DNA of 50,053 nt, taken from Hymenoscyphus infarciens. Lineage: Eukaryota; Ascomycota; Leotiomycetes; Helotiales; Helotiaceae. Under the pieces are notes generated by a model, which saw only the letters and a list, made by a program, of their open reading frames with translations, was not told where the DNA came from and searched no databases. Below, one piece after another: positions 34,416 to 43,849 of the stretch. A program made the translations under genes and the position numbers. Numbering within the stretch: the stretch's first letter is position 1; each line of letters opens with the position of its first letter. Location of the stretch: the NCBI GenBank assembly GCA_001414345.1, contig LLCB01000377.1, forward strand, positions 1-50,053, read 5' to 3'.

Positions 34416-34980
34416 ATGAACTTGTTTCTCACCATCGCATGCCTTCAGCTTGGTAAAAGACTTTCTCAATCTTGCTTCTTGATATGCTTCCTAACCAACC
34501 TTGCTCCAGGTCATCGCTGCACCGGCTACAATTGATGAGGTTGTTGACATGGCTACTCAACTTCCTTACCCTATCTCCGCTCTCAAGTTCGTTGGCACCA
34601 TTAGAGAATACAATGTCCAACTTAACAGTACCATTGAGGTGAGGCTTTCGGTTCAACTTACCATCACTTTACTTTTGACACCTGGTAGGAAGTCTACTCC
34701 CAGATCCAGATATCAAGGCAACCTTGGTATCGACCGCTAGTAGTCTCGGGTCTCGCGACACTGACGCTGCTCTCAATCGAGTCAAACGAGAAAACACATG
34801 CTAATTTGTTGCAGTGTAAGCAGAAATAGCCTCTCGGTTCTTATTCTTTTGTCACTCTTAAAATTCTCAGCTAGAACGACTATGCAATTGCTCCATCGTG
34901 CCCTTATTTGGCCGACCATGCACAAGCTGTTGTCGATGTTTTCTCAACATAGACTAATGGCGCACAACGAAGTGGAGGAC
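34416..34980 (+). pseudogene. Probable broken small secreted-protein gene
   Basis: ATG at 34,416 starts a hydrophobic signal-like peptide (MNLFLTIACLQL), followed by a 57-nt intron with GTAAAAG…CTCCAG. The next segment (34,510-34,638) reads VIAAPATIDEVVDMATQL in a frame one base out of step with exon 1. A further GTGAGG…GGTAG intron leads to SLLPDPDIKATLVSTASSL, again out of step. After a GTAAGC…CTAG intron comes DYAIAPSCPYLADHAQAVVD, which meets an in-frame TAG at 34,950-34,952. The fragments are in proper order with good splice signals but cannot be joined, which suggests a recently dead gene. A fully open alternative frame exists from 34,689 but looks less protein-like. Family unknown. Confidence 0.4.
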
Positions 34981-35703
34981 AGGTAAGCCCATTCCTCAAG
35001 CGATTTTCCACTGTAGCACAGACTTGAAACCCTCTTCCTGGTACTTGCAAATCAACTCTTTTTTAAACACAAGTTTCAACCTCCCAATCAGTCGAAAGTT
35101 GACGCTGACATTTTGGAAATTAGGATTTCGACACCGTTCGCTACAATGCTTACGTCAGCATTAGCGGCTGCTAGATAGCAAGTGGCTGCATTGGGATTGG
35201 ATTTCGTGGGAAAATCGGAGATCAAAGATAGAACTGATTTCTTTAAGTCTTTTCGCGTGAAAATCGGTCGGGTTGGCATGAATTGAGAATAGATTTTCGA
35301 GGAGCGGTGCAAATTGTGGTTTTGAGGATACCTAGACAAATAACGAGCTACGAGCGTAGCCTTTGCGGAATAAAATCGAGTTCAAGAATTTTATCAAAAC
35401 ATGGATATTGTTCTCATGAAAGCTTATTGGGGGCTATTCAGAGACTTCCAAAAAGGTTTAAAAGAAGGGTGCGTAAGCATTTCGGGGACATTCTAGAATG
35501 GTAGTCATAGCTTAGTGCAGGCACTTTTTAACCAGTAACTAACTTTCGTCAACACACTGGCCACTCTCGAACGGAAAGAAGTTATTCCCTAAATTATTGA
35601 AGTCCATTCACTCACAAAAAAAGATCAGCATCTATTTAAATCGAATCTCACTATCCTAGACTTCATTTCCAACATCACAGCCCCTAGAAAAATATATTCG
35701 AAT
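34981..35703. other. Intergenic region with a TATA-like box
   Basis: No gene is seen. CTATTTAAAT at about 35,632-35,641 lies some 65 nt before the next ATG and is a plausible TATA element. The C/A-rich leader CCAACATCACAGCCCC just before the start is typical of fungal mRNAs. Confidence 0.5.
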
Positions 35704-36684
35704 ATGTCAGGCAGCAACAATACTCAAGATTGGGAAGCCGCCTGGAATGCTAGTAATAGTACAAACAACCGAGGCAGGAGTCGATCAAGAAGCACTCTTA
35801 ACAACCAGAATATCGAAGTTTCCACGATGCCTTCTCGCATCGACCAAATAACTTCTAGAGGTAGGAGTCGCTCAAGAATCAACCATCCCCCGGAAGGGTC
35901 CATATTGCCTTCTGATCTCGATAATGTAGCTTCCAGAAGTAGAAGTCTCTCACGAAATGGCTTTGCGAACCAGACTGCACAAAGCACCATGCTCCCCCCT
36001 CGCAGTAACGAAGTAAGCAGTAGCATTTATCAGATGTATCAGGGCTCGGTTTGGCCATCACATTTTGATAATCGTGAATCGAGTAGTACCAGTAATCATT
36101 GGTATCATCAGTCACAGCAATACCCCGGAGCAGCACCTGGGGTTTCGTTCATGACTCCAAGACTCAACCAACAACCACGAGGACCAAATAATTCCTTTCT
36201 CCAATCAAATCTTGACCACCAATCACAGCAATACCAATGCCATAGACCTGGGGAGGTCTCTGTGATGAATCCACGACTCGACCAACGGCCACGAGGAGTA
36301 GATAATTCATTTCTCCAATCGAATCTCGACCGTAGCATGGCAGCTCGACAAACCAGAATCAACTCCCTCTCACCAGACGAGAAACAAAAACAAGACGAGT
36401 GGGCGTTGCAGTACTTGGCGATGAGTGGATCTTGTGTCGCTGGGTATGCGTGGGTTAGAGTGGATGAACCAGGAAAAACTTCAGGATATAGATGCATGGG
36501 ATTCAATCATTTCGTCTCGGATGAGTTGATTGCAGAAGGTAAAGGTGGGTACTTCGAAAGGTCAAGGAAGGATGAAAACGTTTGGAAGTTGAAGTATCCA
36601 AGTCCCGGGAAGATGGAACGAGACGCGGTACGCGGGCAGAAGATCGGAGATTTAATGAGAGACCTACCCTCTTCAAGAAGGTAG
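35704..36684 (+). CDS. Hypothetical Ser/Arg/Gln-rich repeat protein, 326 aa
   Basis: A single intact exon from ATG 35,704 to TAG at 36,682-36,684. Residues 20-105 hold three degenerate units of about 28-30 aa, each opening with an Arg-Ser box (GRSRSRS, GRSRSRI, RSRSLSR) and ending in an (M/L)PSR-D-type segment. Residues 138-215 hold two long tandem units: QSQQYPGAAPGVSFMTPRLN and QSQQYQCHRPGEVSVMNPRL, each followed by RPRG-x-x-NSFLQSNLD or its close form. Residues 220-326 form a compact, non-repetitive domain (WALQYLAMSGSCVAGYAWVR, then YRCMGFNHFVSDELIAEGKG). No signal peptide or membrane segment is seen. I recognise no family. RS-type repeats occur in RNA-binding proteins, but that is only a resemblance. 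The foldback element begins 175 bp downstream. Confidence 0.75.
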   Translation: MSGSNNTQDWEAAWNASNSTNNRGRSRSRSTLNNQNIEVSTMPSRIDQITSRGRSRSRINHPPEGSILPSDLDNVASRSRSLSRNGFANQTAQSTMLPPRSNEVSSSIYQMYQGSVWPSHFDNRESSSTSNHWYHQSQQYPGAAPGVSFMTPRLNQQPRGPNNSFLQSNLDHQSQQYQCHRPGEVSVMNPRLDQRPRGVDNSFLQSNLDRSMAARQTRINSLSPDEKQKQDEWALQYLAMSGSCVAGYAWVRVDEPGKTSGYRCMGFNHFVSDELIAEGKGGYFERSRKDENVWKLKYPSPGKMERDAVRGQKIGDLMRDLPSSRR

Positions 36685-36867
36685 AATATGGGGAATATGA
36701 ATATAATCTAATTAGAGACGGATGCCTCACTGTGTTTTCCTCGAGAGCACATGAAAAACATCTCTATGCTGTTGGAACTTCGAAAATTGTGAGTGACATG
36801 TTACAAATTGTCGAGCAAAGAAATACTTCACATAAAAGCACCACGGGCATGCCGATTTAACCGAGCC

Positions 36868-36918
36868 CGAGCCTTAGGAGGGCTAGGTTATAACGTTATA
36901 ACCAGCCCTCCTAAGGGC
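36868..36918. repeat. Near-perfect 50-bp palindrome in the left terminal repeat
   Basis: AGCCTTAGGAGGGCTAGG … CCAGCCCTCCTAAGGGCT, centred on GGTTATAACGTTATAACC, an 18-bp perfect palindrome. One mismatch and one extra base break the symmetry. A weaker counterpart lies in the right repeat at about 38,349-38,400. Confidence 0.85.
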
Positions 36919-37204
36919 TATATAACTCGTCTAACGTTGGTATAACCACGTCGCCTTTTAAGCTTTATTAGCGCGTAGAGGGTCACGTATAAAACTAGCC
37001 TTTAATAGTATTTATAGAAACGTGACTAAGAGGACTAAAAAGTATTATATATTATTTAATTAAATATATATTTCTATATATACGTTTAGTAGATAATAGA
37101 GTAGAAGGCTTAAAAGAGATAAGTTCTAGAGATATTTAATATAGAATAGAATAAAAGAATTATATTTTAAATAATTAATAAACTAGAAGTATATAAGTAA
37201 TTAA

Positions 37205-38230
37205 TTAAGTATTTAAAAACATTAGTTTAAAGAAGACTTTTAGTCTATTCTATACTAAAAGTAGATGGTTTTTAGTCTATTATAGACTAAAAGTAGGTAG
37301 TTTTTAGTCTATAATAGACTAAAAGTATATAGGTAAATAATTAATTTATTAAAAAGATTATATTAAAGAGGACTTTTAGTCTATTATATACTAAAAGTAG
37401 ATGGTTTTTAGTCTATTTTATACTAAAAGCAGGTGGTTTTTAGTCTATTTTATACTAAAAGTAGGTGGTTTTTAGTCTATAATAGACTAAAAGTATATAA
37501 GTAAATAAATAATTAATTAAAAAGATTATATTAAAGAGAGCTTTTAGTCTAGTATATACTAAAAGTAAGTAGATTTTAGTCTATAATAGACTAAAAGTAT
37601 ATAGGTAAATAATTAATTTATTAAAAAGATTATATTAAAGAGGACTTTTAGTCTATTATATACTAAAAGAAGAAGACTTTTAGTCTATTATAAACTAAAA
37701 GTAGGTGGTTTTTAGTCTATAATTAACTAAAAGTAGGTCGTTTTTAGTTTATTAAAGACTAAAAGTATATAAATAAATAGTTAGTTAATTAAAAAGATTA
37801 TATTAAAGAGGACTTTTAGTCTATTATATAGTAAAAGTAGATAGTTTCTAGTTTATAATATACTAAGAGAAGGTGGGTTTTAGTCTATAATAGACTAAAA
37901 GTATATAAATAAATAATTAGTTAATTAAAAAGATTATATTAAAAAGGACTTTTAGTCTATTATATAGTAAAAGTAGGTGGTTTTTAGTCTATAATAGACT
38001 AAAAGTATATAAATAAATAATTAGTTAATTAAAAAGATTATATTAAAAAGGACTTTTAGTCTATAATATACTAAAAGTAGGTAGTTTTTAGTCTATAATA
38101 AACTAAAAGTATATAAATAAATAATTAGTTAATTAAAAAGATTATATTAAAGAGGACTTTTAGTCTATAATATACTATAAGTAGGTAGTTTTTAGTTTAT
38201 TATATACTAAAAGTACGTATTATAGGTTTT
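37205..38230. repeat. Hierarchical satellite: 104-bp unit with 32-bp steps
   Basis: Seven copies of AAAAAGATTATATTA start at 37,351, 37,519, 37,623, 37,791, 37,927, 38,031 and 38,135. The spacings are 168, 104, 168, 136, 104 and 104 bp, that is 104 plus 2, 0, 2, 1, 0 and 0 times 32. The 32-bp step is one hairpin box (TTTTAGTCTA … TAGACTAAAA) plus the spacer GTAGGTGGT. Units therefore hold two, three or four hairpins. Confidence 0.9.
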
Positions 38231-38409
38231 TAGTCTTTTTAGTTACGTTTCTTTTAATACTATTAAAGGCCGATTTTACACGTAACCCTCTACGCGCTAA
38301 TAAAGCTTAAAAAGCGACGTGGTTATACTAACGTTAGACGAGTTATAAAGCTCTTAGAAGAGCTAGTTATAACGTTATAACCTAGCTCACCTAAGGCTCG
38401 AGCTCGCTT

Positions 38410-38621
38410 CTTTTTATATATCTATAGTATATAAAAGCACTATAGATATACTATTACGAGACAAAGGTGGATTAGATAAAGAATCACCTAATAACCCTAC
38501 CTTTTAAGCGAGGAGCATAGTATTTAAAGTCTTATACTCTTCTCTATAGTTCGAAGGAATTAAGTATCTATTTTAACCTTACTTTGCTTATTCTATACTC
38601 TTAATATAGCTTCTATAATCG
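38410..38621. other. Short spacer, less RIP-affected
   Basis: It contains GAGACAAAGGTGGATTAG and AGAATCACCTAATAACCC, which still have CA and TG, then grades back into AT-rich DNA. No gene is seen. Confidence 0.5.
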
Positions 38622-39302
38622 CTATATATACCGATTTAACTAAACTCTAGCTTATATAAAAGCTAAAACTAATATAAGAATTTAGCTCTACTAAGAGTTA
38701 TAGAATCTTAACTAAATTCTTAAAGTATAAAATATTTTAATAAGTTTATAATTTAATTAATAGTATATAATACTTAAACTACTAAAAGTCTCTATCTAAA
38801 TTATTTATTAGTAACTTATAGTAATTAAACTATAAAAAGTCGTTATATTAACTAGATTAGTTTCTATATTTAAATATTTATATATATCTATATAAAGATA
38901 ATACTTTTACTAGTAACTTTTAGTAATTAAACTTTTAAAAGTTACTTTTAAAACTATAATAGTTTATATATTTTATTATTAATATATATATAAAGCTATT
39001 ACTTTTATTAGTAACTTTTAGTAGTTAAACTAGTAAAAGTATCTTTTTATACTAAATATAGTTATATATATTCTATTATTAATATTAATATTTAAAGCTA
39101 TTAGTTTTATTATAAACTTATTAAACTTTTAGTTATTAATTTCTAATAAAATTTATCTTACTCTAAGGTATTCTTTTTTTAATAAACGATTTTTTATATT
39201 TTAAGAATTTAGATAACATTTCTTATCTTAGTAAAGCTGAATTCTTATATTAGTTTTAGCTTTTATATAAACTAGAGTTCTATTAATTTAGTATATCTAT
39301 AG
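38622..39302. mobile_element. Second inverted-repeat element with internal tandem repeats
   Basis: About 680 bp with inverted arms of roughly 110-125 bp (about 38,622-38,745 and 39,186-39,302). The best-matched part is TATATAAAAGCTAAAACTAA followed by TATAAGAATT. The core holds three units about 100 bp apart that carry TAGTAACTTTTAGTAATTAA (near 38,808, 38,909 and 39,007), with no coding relic. Its plan resembles the larger foldback element next to it. No target duplication could be fixed. Confidence 0.6.
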
Positions 39303-39781
39303 TATTTAAAAGAGACATTTTTAAGCGATCTTATATAGATTAGCGGAGAGATTTCTCTATTAAAGTATTACGTGTTAATAACTTTCCTCTATATCTCTTT
39401 ATAGAAGAGTAACTTAATCTAGTAGCGACGGGAATATTAAGATAGAGATACTTTTCTCTAAAGTTCGAGAATTACTTAAAATAAAACTTAGTTATAAAAG
39501 ATATAAAGGAAAAGAGAAAGTAAGAAGAATAATAGATACTTATCTAATACTTATACTTAGTATAGAAGAAAGTTTAACTATTATAATTTTAGCGTAGTTT
39601 TAAGATTCTAAAATAGTATAAAATTTTAGATAATTTAGTAAAACTAAGTAATAAAAGAGTAAAACTAACTATATAAACTATCGTAGTTTTAAAGAACTAA
39701 GTTTAAATAAGCTTATTTAAGATATAAAAGAGTAATTTTAATATAAGAGAAGAGATATTCTAACTAGAGAGATATAGATAG
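39303..39781. other. AT-rich DNA, dispersed repeat fragment
   Basis: No gene is seen. About 39,630-39,700 carries words related in inverted form to the unassigned repeat near 19,130-19,200 (GTAAAACTAAGT, AACTAACTATATAA, TTAAAGAACTAAG). Confidence 0.4.
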
Positions 39782-40172
39782 TATAATAGTATAAAATATA
39801 TACGACTATTAAAGAGGTATATAGAAGTGTATTTAATAGAATAATATATATAAATACTAGGCTCTAATATAGAAGAAAAGACTAAACTAGCCTTCTACTA
39901 TCTAGAGTAGAAGTATCTATATATAAGAGATTAGATACTACTAAGGTCTAATAATAATAATAACCGAGACTTATCTAATATAGCTAATACTAAATAATAA
40001 GAGCTAAAAGCTAAATATATAATATTTAAATCTTTATCTCTTCTATATATAAATATTAGATATTAATCTCTTTAGTATCTTTAGTTATATAAGTATTAGT
40101 AATTTATACTCTAGATATATAAGTATTAGTAATTTTACGAATACTAGTAATTTAGAATAATATACTATTATA
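39782..40172 (-). repeat. Solo LTR of the Gypsy D type, minus strand
   Basis: 391 bp. Its complement begins TATAATAGTATATTATTCTA, shares AAATTACTAGTATT and ACTAATACTTATATAACTAA with the 5' LTR of Gypsy D, and ends GTACTATTATA-like. It is flanked by GATAG on both sides (39,777-39,781 and 40,173-40,177). With no interior attached, it is a recombination remnant. Confidence 0.88.
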
Positions 40173-40410
40173 GATAGTATATTAAGTACTATTTAAGTTA
40201 TTATATTAGACTAGAATAAAGTTATTCTTATTAGTAGTAGTGTCTAAATTAGACGATAAGAGACTAGCTAATTAGAAGGCTAAGCTTTACTAAAATAAGC
40301 TTAAAAAAGCTTAGTATATCTCTTCTTCTACTCTAGAATTACTAGAATTTCTAGAATTTCTATACTACTTAGTTTATAAAACTACGTAGTTTTATCTACT
40401 AAAACTAAAC
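40173..40410. other. AT-rich spacer, no gene seen
   Basis: RIP-affected DNA between the solo LTR and Gypsy copy C, with nothing recognisable. Confidence 0.5.
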
Positions 40411-40559
40411 TATAATAGCTAGCTATCTTAATTAGCTAATTCTACTTATTATATATATATATATATAAGGTTTTAGTAGTTAGATATTAGCTTTTAGCTA
40501 TTATTATTCTATATTATCTAATTTAGAAAGGTTTTAGACTTTAGGTTTTAGACCTTTTA

Positions 40560-41899
40560 GTAAGAGTTAGTGCTATAGCTCGTAGTATAACTAAGCGAGA
40601 TTACCTACTCTATCTAATCTCTAATACTCTCTTTTTAAAAATCTACTATAATTTAACTATTTATCTAAAAGTTACTAAATTAAAGATAGTAGACTAAATT
40701 CTTTCCTTCTCTCTTATATATAAATCTAGTTAGAATTAGTATATACTAAAAAGAGCTAGAGTATAATAAATATAAAGTAATAGAAAGTTATAAAAGTAGA
40801 TATATAAAGAATTATAGGTTCCTAGAACTATAGTAAGGTAGATTTATAAGAATAGAATAAGTTAGTATATATATAAAAGAAAGATTTATTAAAAGAGGAA
40901 ACTTAGTAGATAAGATATATACTAGATTATCTAATTTATATTAATAAATTATATTACTTATTATATAATATTTAAGTAAGTCTAAAGCCTTCTTAATATT
41001 AATATATTAGTATATATAATTTAATAAGAACTATACTACGTAGACTACTAACGTTATATAGTATATTCTTATTTCTTTATTAGCTAACTTTAAGTAAAAA
41101 AGCGTCTTAGTTTTATATAATAATACTAGTAGTAGAGAATATCTGATTATATAGCCTTAAATCTAAAAGAGGAGAGTTAGTATAAGATTATATAGTTAGA
41201 TAAGTATATATTAAAGCTTAGAAAGAGTAGAAGGATTTAGATAATATAGCGAGTAGATAAGAAGAGATATCTAAACTATATTTAGTTAATATATTAGTTA
41301 AGAAGGGTATTAGTTATAATTTAAGATACGATTAGTTAGAATTATAAATCCTCTTTTATCTTTTTAGAGAAGAACCTAGGATATAAAAGAGTTAATTCTC
41401 ACGTATATAGAGACTATGTTCTTAAGCTAGTTATCTTCTCTCTATTTAATAAGCCTAGTACTAATTATATCTTTATAGAAGATAGTTTAAAAGTATATAA
41501 AGAATATACTTATTTAGCTAAGCTCTAATATAGTATTTATAGCTTTAATTAGCTACCTTCTTTACTTAATTTAAATATAATTAAGAAGGTCTAGTAGTAG
41601 ATAAAAGAAGAGCTAAAAAAGCTATCTTTTATACTAACTTCTAAGAAGAAGTTAATTAAAGAGATCTAAAGGCTTTAGAATTAGATAGATCTACGTAGTT
41701 ATTAATTATATACTAAGAGATTAATATATAAATTAGAAGATATTATTAAAGTATATAGATTAGCTACTATTTACTAATATATATCTTTAATTTAAAGGTA
41801 AAATAATTAGGTTTAGATTTATAGTCTAATTTTTAAAAAATAGTATTAGTTTTAGTATTCTCGCTTAGATATACTTTAGGCTATAGCTCTAACTCTTAC
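40560..41899 (+). mobile_element. Tc1/mariner transposon, copy 2
   Basis: 1340 bp, exactly as long as copy 1, with terminal repeats GTAAGAGTTAGTGCTATAGC and its counterpart at the right end, flanked by TA (40,558-40,559 and 41,900-41,901). It shares the transposase relic with copy 1 (FIEDSLKVYKEY, SLLNLNIIKKV and KEELKKLSFI in the plus frame) but has lost more CA and TG, so it was mutated further. Confidence 0.9.
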
Positions 41900-41913
41900 T
41901 ATCTAATCTCTTA

Positions 41914-42023
41914 TATATAGCTATCTATACTTCTATAGTTAGAAAGGATCTAATTTAGTCTTTTCTTCTATATAGCTATCTACTCTTCTATAGTTAGAAA
42001 GGAGCTAATTTAGTCTTTTCTTC
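41914..42023 (+). repeat. 55-bp tandem duplication within LTR C
   Basis: Two adjacent copies start TATATAGCTATCTA at 41,914 and 41,969. The duplication spans the presumed TATA box and transcript start of this LTR, so copy C would have had two start regions. Confidence 0.85.
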
Positions 42024-42098
42024 TATATTAGTATCTAGTATTTACTCTCTTAAAAATACTTCTTTATATCTCTTTAGAGTATATTTCGTATTATTATA

Positions 42099-42675
42099 TA
42101 AAAAGACTAAATTCAACTTCGCTAAAAAATAGTCTATTATAATATTTTACTCGAGTATATCGGTTATATATCTATTTCAAATTCGAGTTAGAGTATCTAC
42201 TTAGATTTAAACTAGATCTAGATTAGTTATAATAATATCTTAAATAGCTACGATTCTAGAGACTTTATAGATAGCTAGTAATATTAGAGTTTAATATCTA
42301 TTAGTTAGCTAATATAATTATATTTTTAATATATTATTAGAAATAAGATATACGAAGTATTCTTAAGACTTCTAATAACTCTCTTTATATAGAGATTATT
42401 ATATAAGGTTTAAGAAGTCGACGAAAAATATCTTCTTATTTTAAAAGCTTCTAAATCTACTTCTTACTCTCTCTCTCTAAAACTAATATCTAAGATATTA
42501 GCTCGATCTAAAAGTATTAAGTAACTTTCTAGAAATATCTCTTTCTCTAAAAGAGCTCTAACTTATAACTATATACTAAAAAACAAAAAAATCTAAAATA
42601 ATAATAAGAGTTAAAAAGACTAGCGAGACTTCTTAAATATAGATAGAATATAGAGTATTATATAAGCTCTAGAGA
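42099..42675 (+). mobile_element. Interior of Gypsy copy C, cut by Gypsy D
   Basis: It begins with the self-complementary primer site AAAAGACTAAATT (42,101-42,113), which pairs exactly with 42,007-42,019 in its own LTR. It continues with the leader sequence known from elements A and B (for example CTAAAACTAATATC near the matching point) until Gypsy D interrupts it at 42,676. The rest of copy C would lie to the right of D, beyond the window. Confidence 0.7.
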
Positions 42676-43092
42676 TATAATAGCACGCTATTCTAAATTA
42701 CTAGTATTTGTAAAACTGCTAATATCTCTAAGCTATTACTAATACCTCTAGGCCGAGATTACGAATAACTAATACTTATATAACTAAAGATACTAAAGAT
42801 ATTAATATCTAATATTTATATATAGAAGAGCTTAAGGTTTAGATATTATATATTTAGCTTTTTAGCTCTTATTATTTAGTATTAGCTATATTAGATAGGA
42901 CTTAGTTATTATTATTATTATTAGAACTTAGTAGTTTCTAACCTCTTATATATAGATATTTATATTTAGTATAGAAGAGAGATAGTTTTTCCTTTTCTTC
43001 TATACTAGAGCCTAGTATTTATATATATTATTCTATCTCGAACGCAGTTCTATATACCTCTTTAGTAGTAGTATATATTTCGTACTATAATA
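42676..43092 (+). repeat. 5' LTR of Gypsy D
   Basis: 417 bp, starting TATAATAGCACGC and ending CGTACTATAATA. The five bases before it are AGAGA. AGTTTTTCCTTTT at 42,984-42,996 is the partner of the primer site. Confidence 0.85.
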
Positions 43093-43094
43093 TA

Positions 43095-43107
43095 AAAAGG
43101 AAAAACT
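43095..43107 (+). promoter_or_regulatory. Self-complementary primer-binding site, Gypsy D
   Basis: AAAAGGAAAAACT, an exact reverse complement of 42,984-42,996. Compared with element B the pair has changed on both sides (GGCTAAACT to GGAAAAACT, with AGTTTAGCC to AGTTTTTCC), so pairing is kept. Confidence 0.8.
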
Positions 43108-43849
43108 CTTCTTTATTAGAGATAGCTTTAATAATATCGCTTTTAAGCTTATTATTACTTTTTATTTTAAATTCGATTTAGCCTAGATTTAGACTATTAT
43201 ATTATTATTCTTAAATAGCTAGGATTTAATAGATCTCTTAGATAGCTAGTAATACTAGGGTTTAGTATCTATATAGAGAACTAGTAAGAATCGTATCTTA
43301 TATATTAAGAGATTAGAATATACTAAGTATTCTTAAGAATCCTAATAACTCTCTTAGTATAAGAACTACTATATATGATTTAGATAGTTAAGATACTATA
43401 GTTATCTAGAAGACTTCTAAATCGACCTCTTTATCTCTTTCTCTTAATTAATATTTTAATATATTAGAACTAGAAGTACTTTAAGTTCTTTCTAAGCTCT
43501 GCTTTCTAGTATAGAGCCTCTTATTAGAGAAGATAGTTAAGCACTTACTAAAAGGTTCTTAACTTATACTTATATATCTAAAAATACTAAAAAGTTATAA
43601 AATAATAAAGATAAGAGTATAGCTTTTTAAAGCTAGAGAGACTAATAAGACTTTTAGAATATAGACGAGATATAAGATATAATATAAGCTATAAAGGCTA
43701 AAAACTAAGAAAAAAGAAGAGAGGATTATATAGTAAGATAACTAAATTATATAATTAGTAGACTTAGTATAATAAATTAATAGATATCTACTAGATAATA
43801 ATTAGAGTCTAAGTTTTTACTAATTAATTTAAACTCCTCTTTTATACTC

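Larger units (their letters stand above)
36859..38409. mobile_element. Foldback-type element with palindromic satellite core
   Basis: About 1550 bp bounded by inverted repeats of roughly 180 bp (36,859-37,042 and 38,229-38,409) that still match well, for example CGAGCCTTAGG, TTATAACGTTATAA, TATAACTCGTCTAACGTT, CCACGTCGC and TTATTAGCGCGTAGAGGG on each side. The core contains no coding relic; it is a satellite of hairpin units. I see no clear target duplication (GATTT on the left, CTTTT on the right). Long terminal repeats with a repetitive, non-coding core are the hallmark of foldback elements. What moves it is unknown. Confidence 0.75.
40411..42098 (+). repeat. 5' LTR of Gypsy copy C, split by a mariner
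   Basis: The LTR begins TATAATAGCTAGC at 40,411, is interrupted at a TA by the mariner (40,560-41,899), and ends CGTATTATTATA at 42,098. Without the mariner it is 346 bp. The start matches the solo LTR at 20,326. AATTTAGTCTTTT occurs twice because of a 55-bp tandem duplication (41,914-41,968 and 41,969-42,023). The base run before it is AAAAC (40,406-40,410); a matching duplication on the far side is not in the window. Confidence 0.85.

Noticed and set aside
37205..38230. CRISPR-like spacing of repeats
   Set aside because: Eukaryotic AT-rich satellite: the intervals are themselves repeats in 32-bp steps, not unique spacers, and there are no cas genes.
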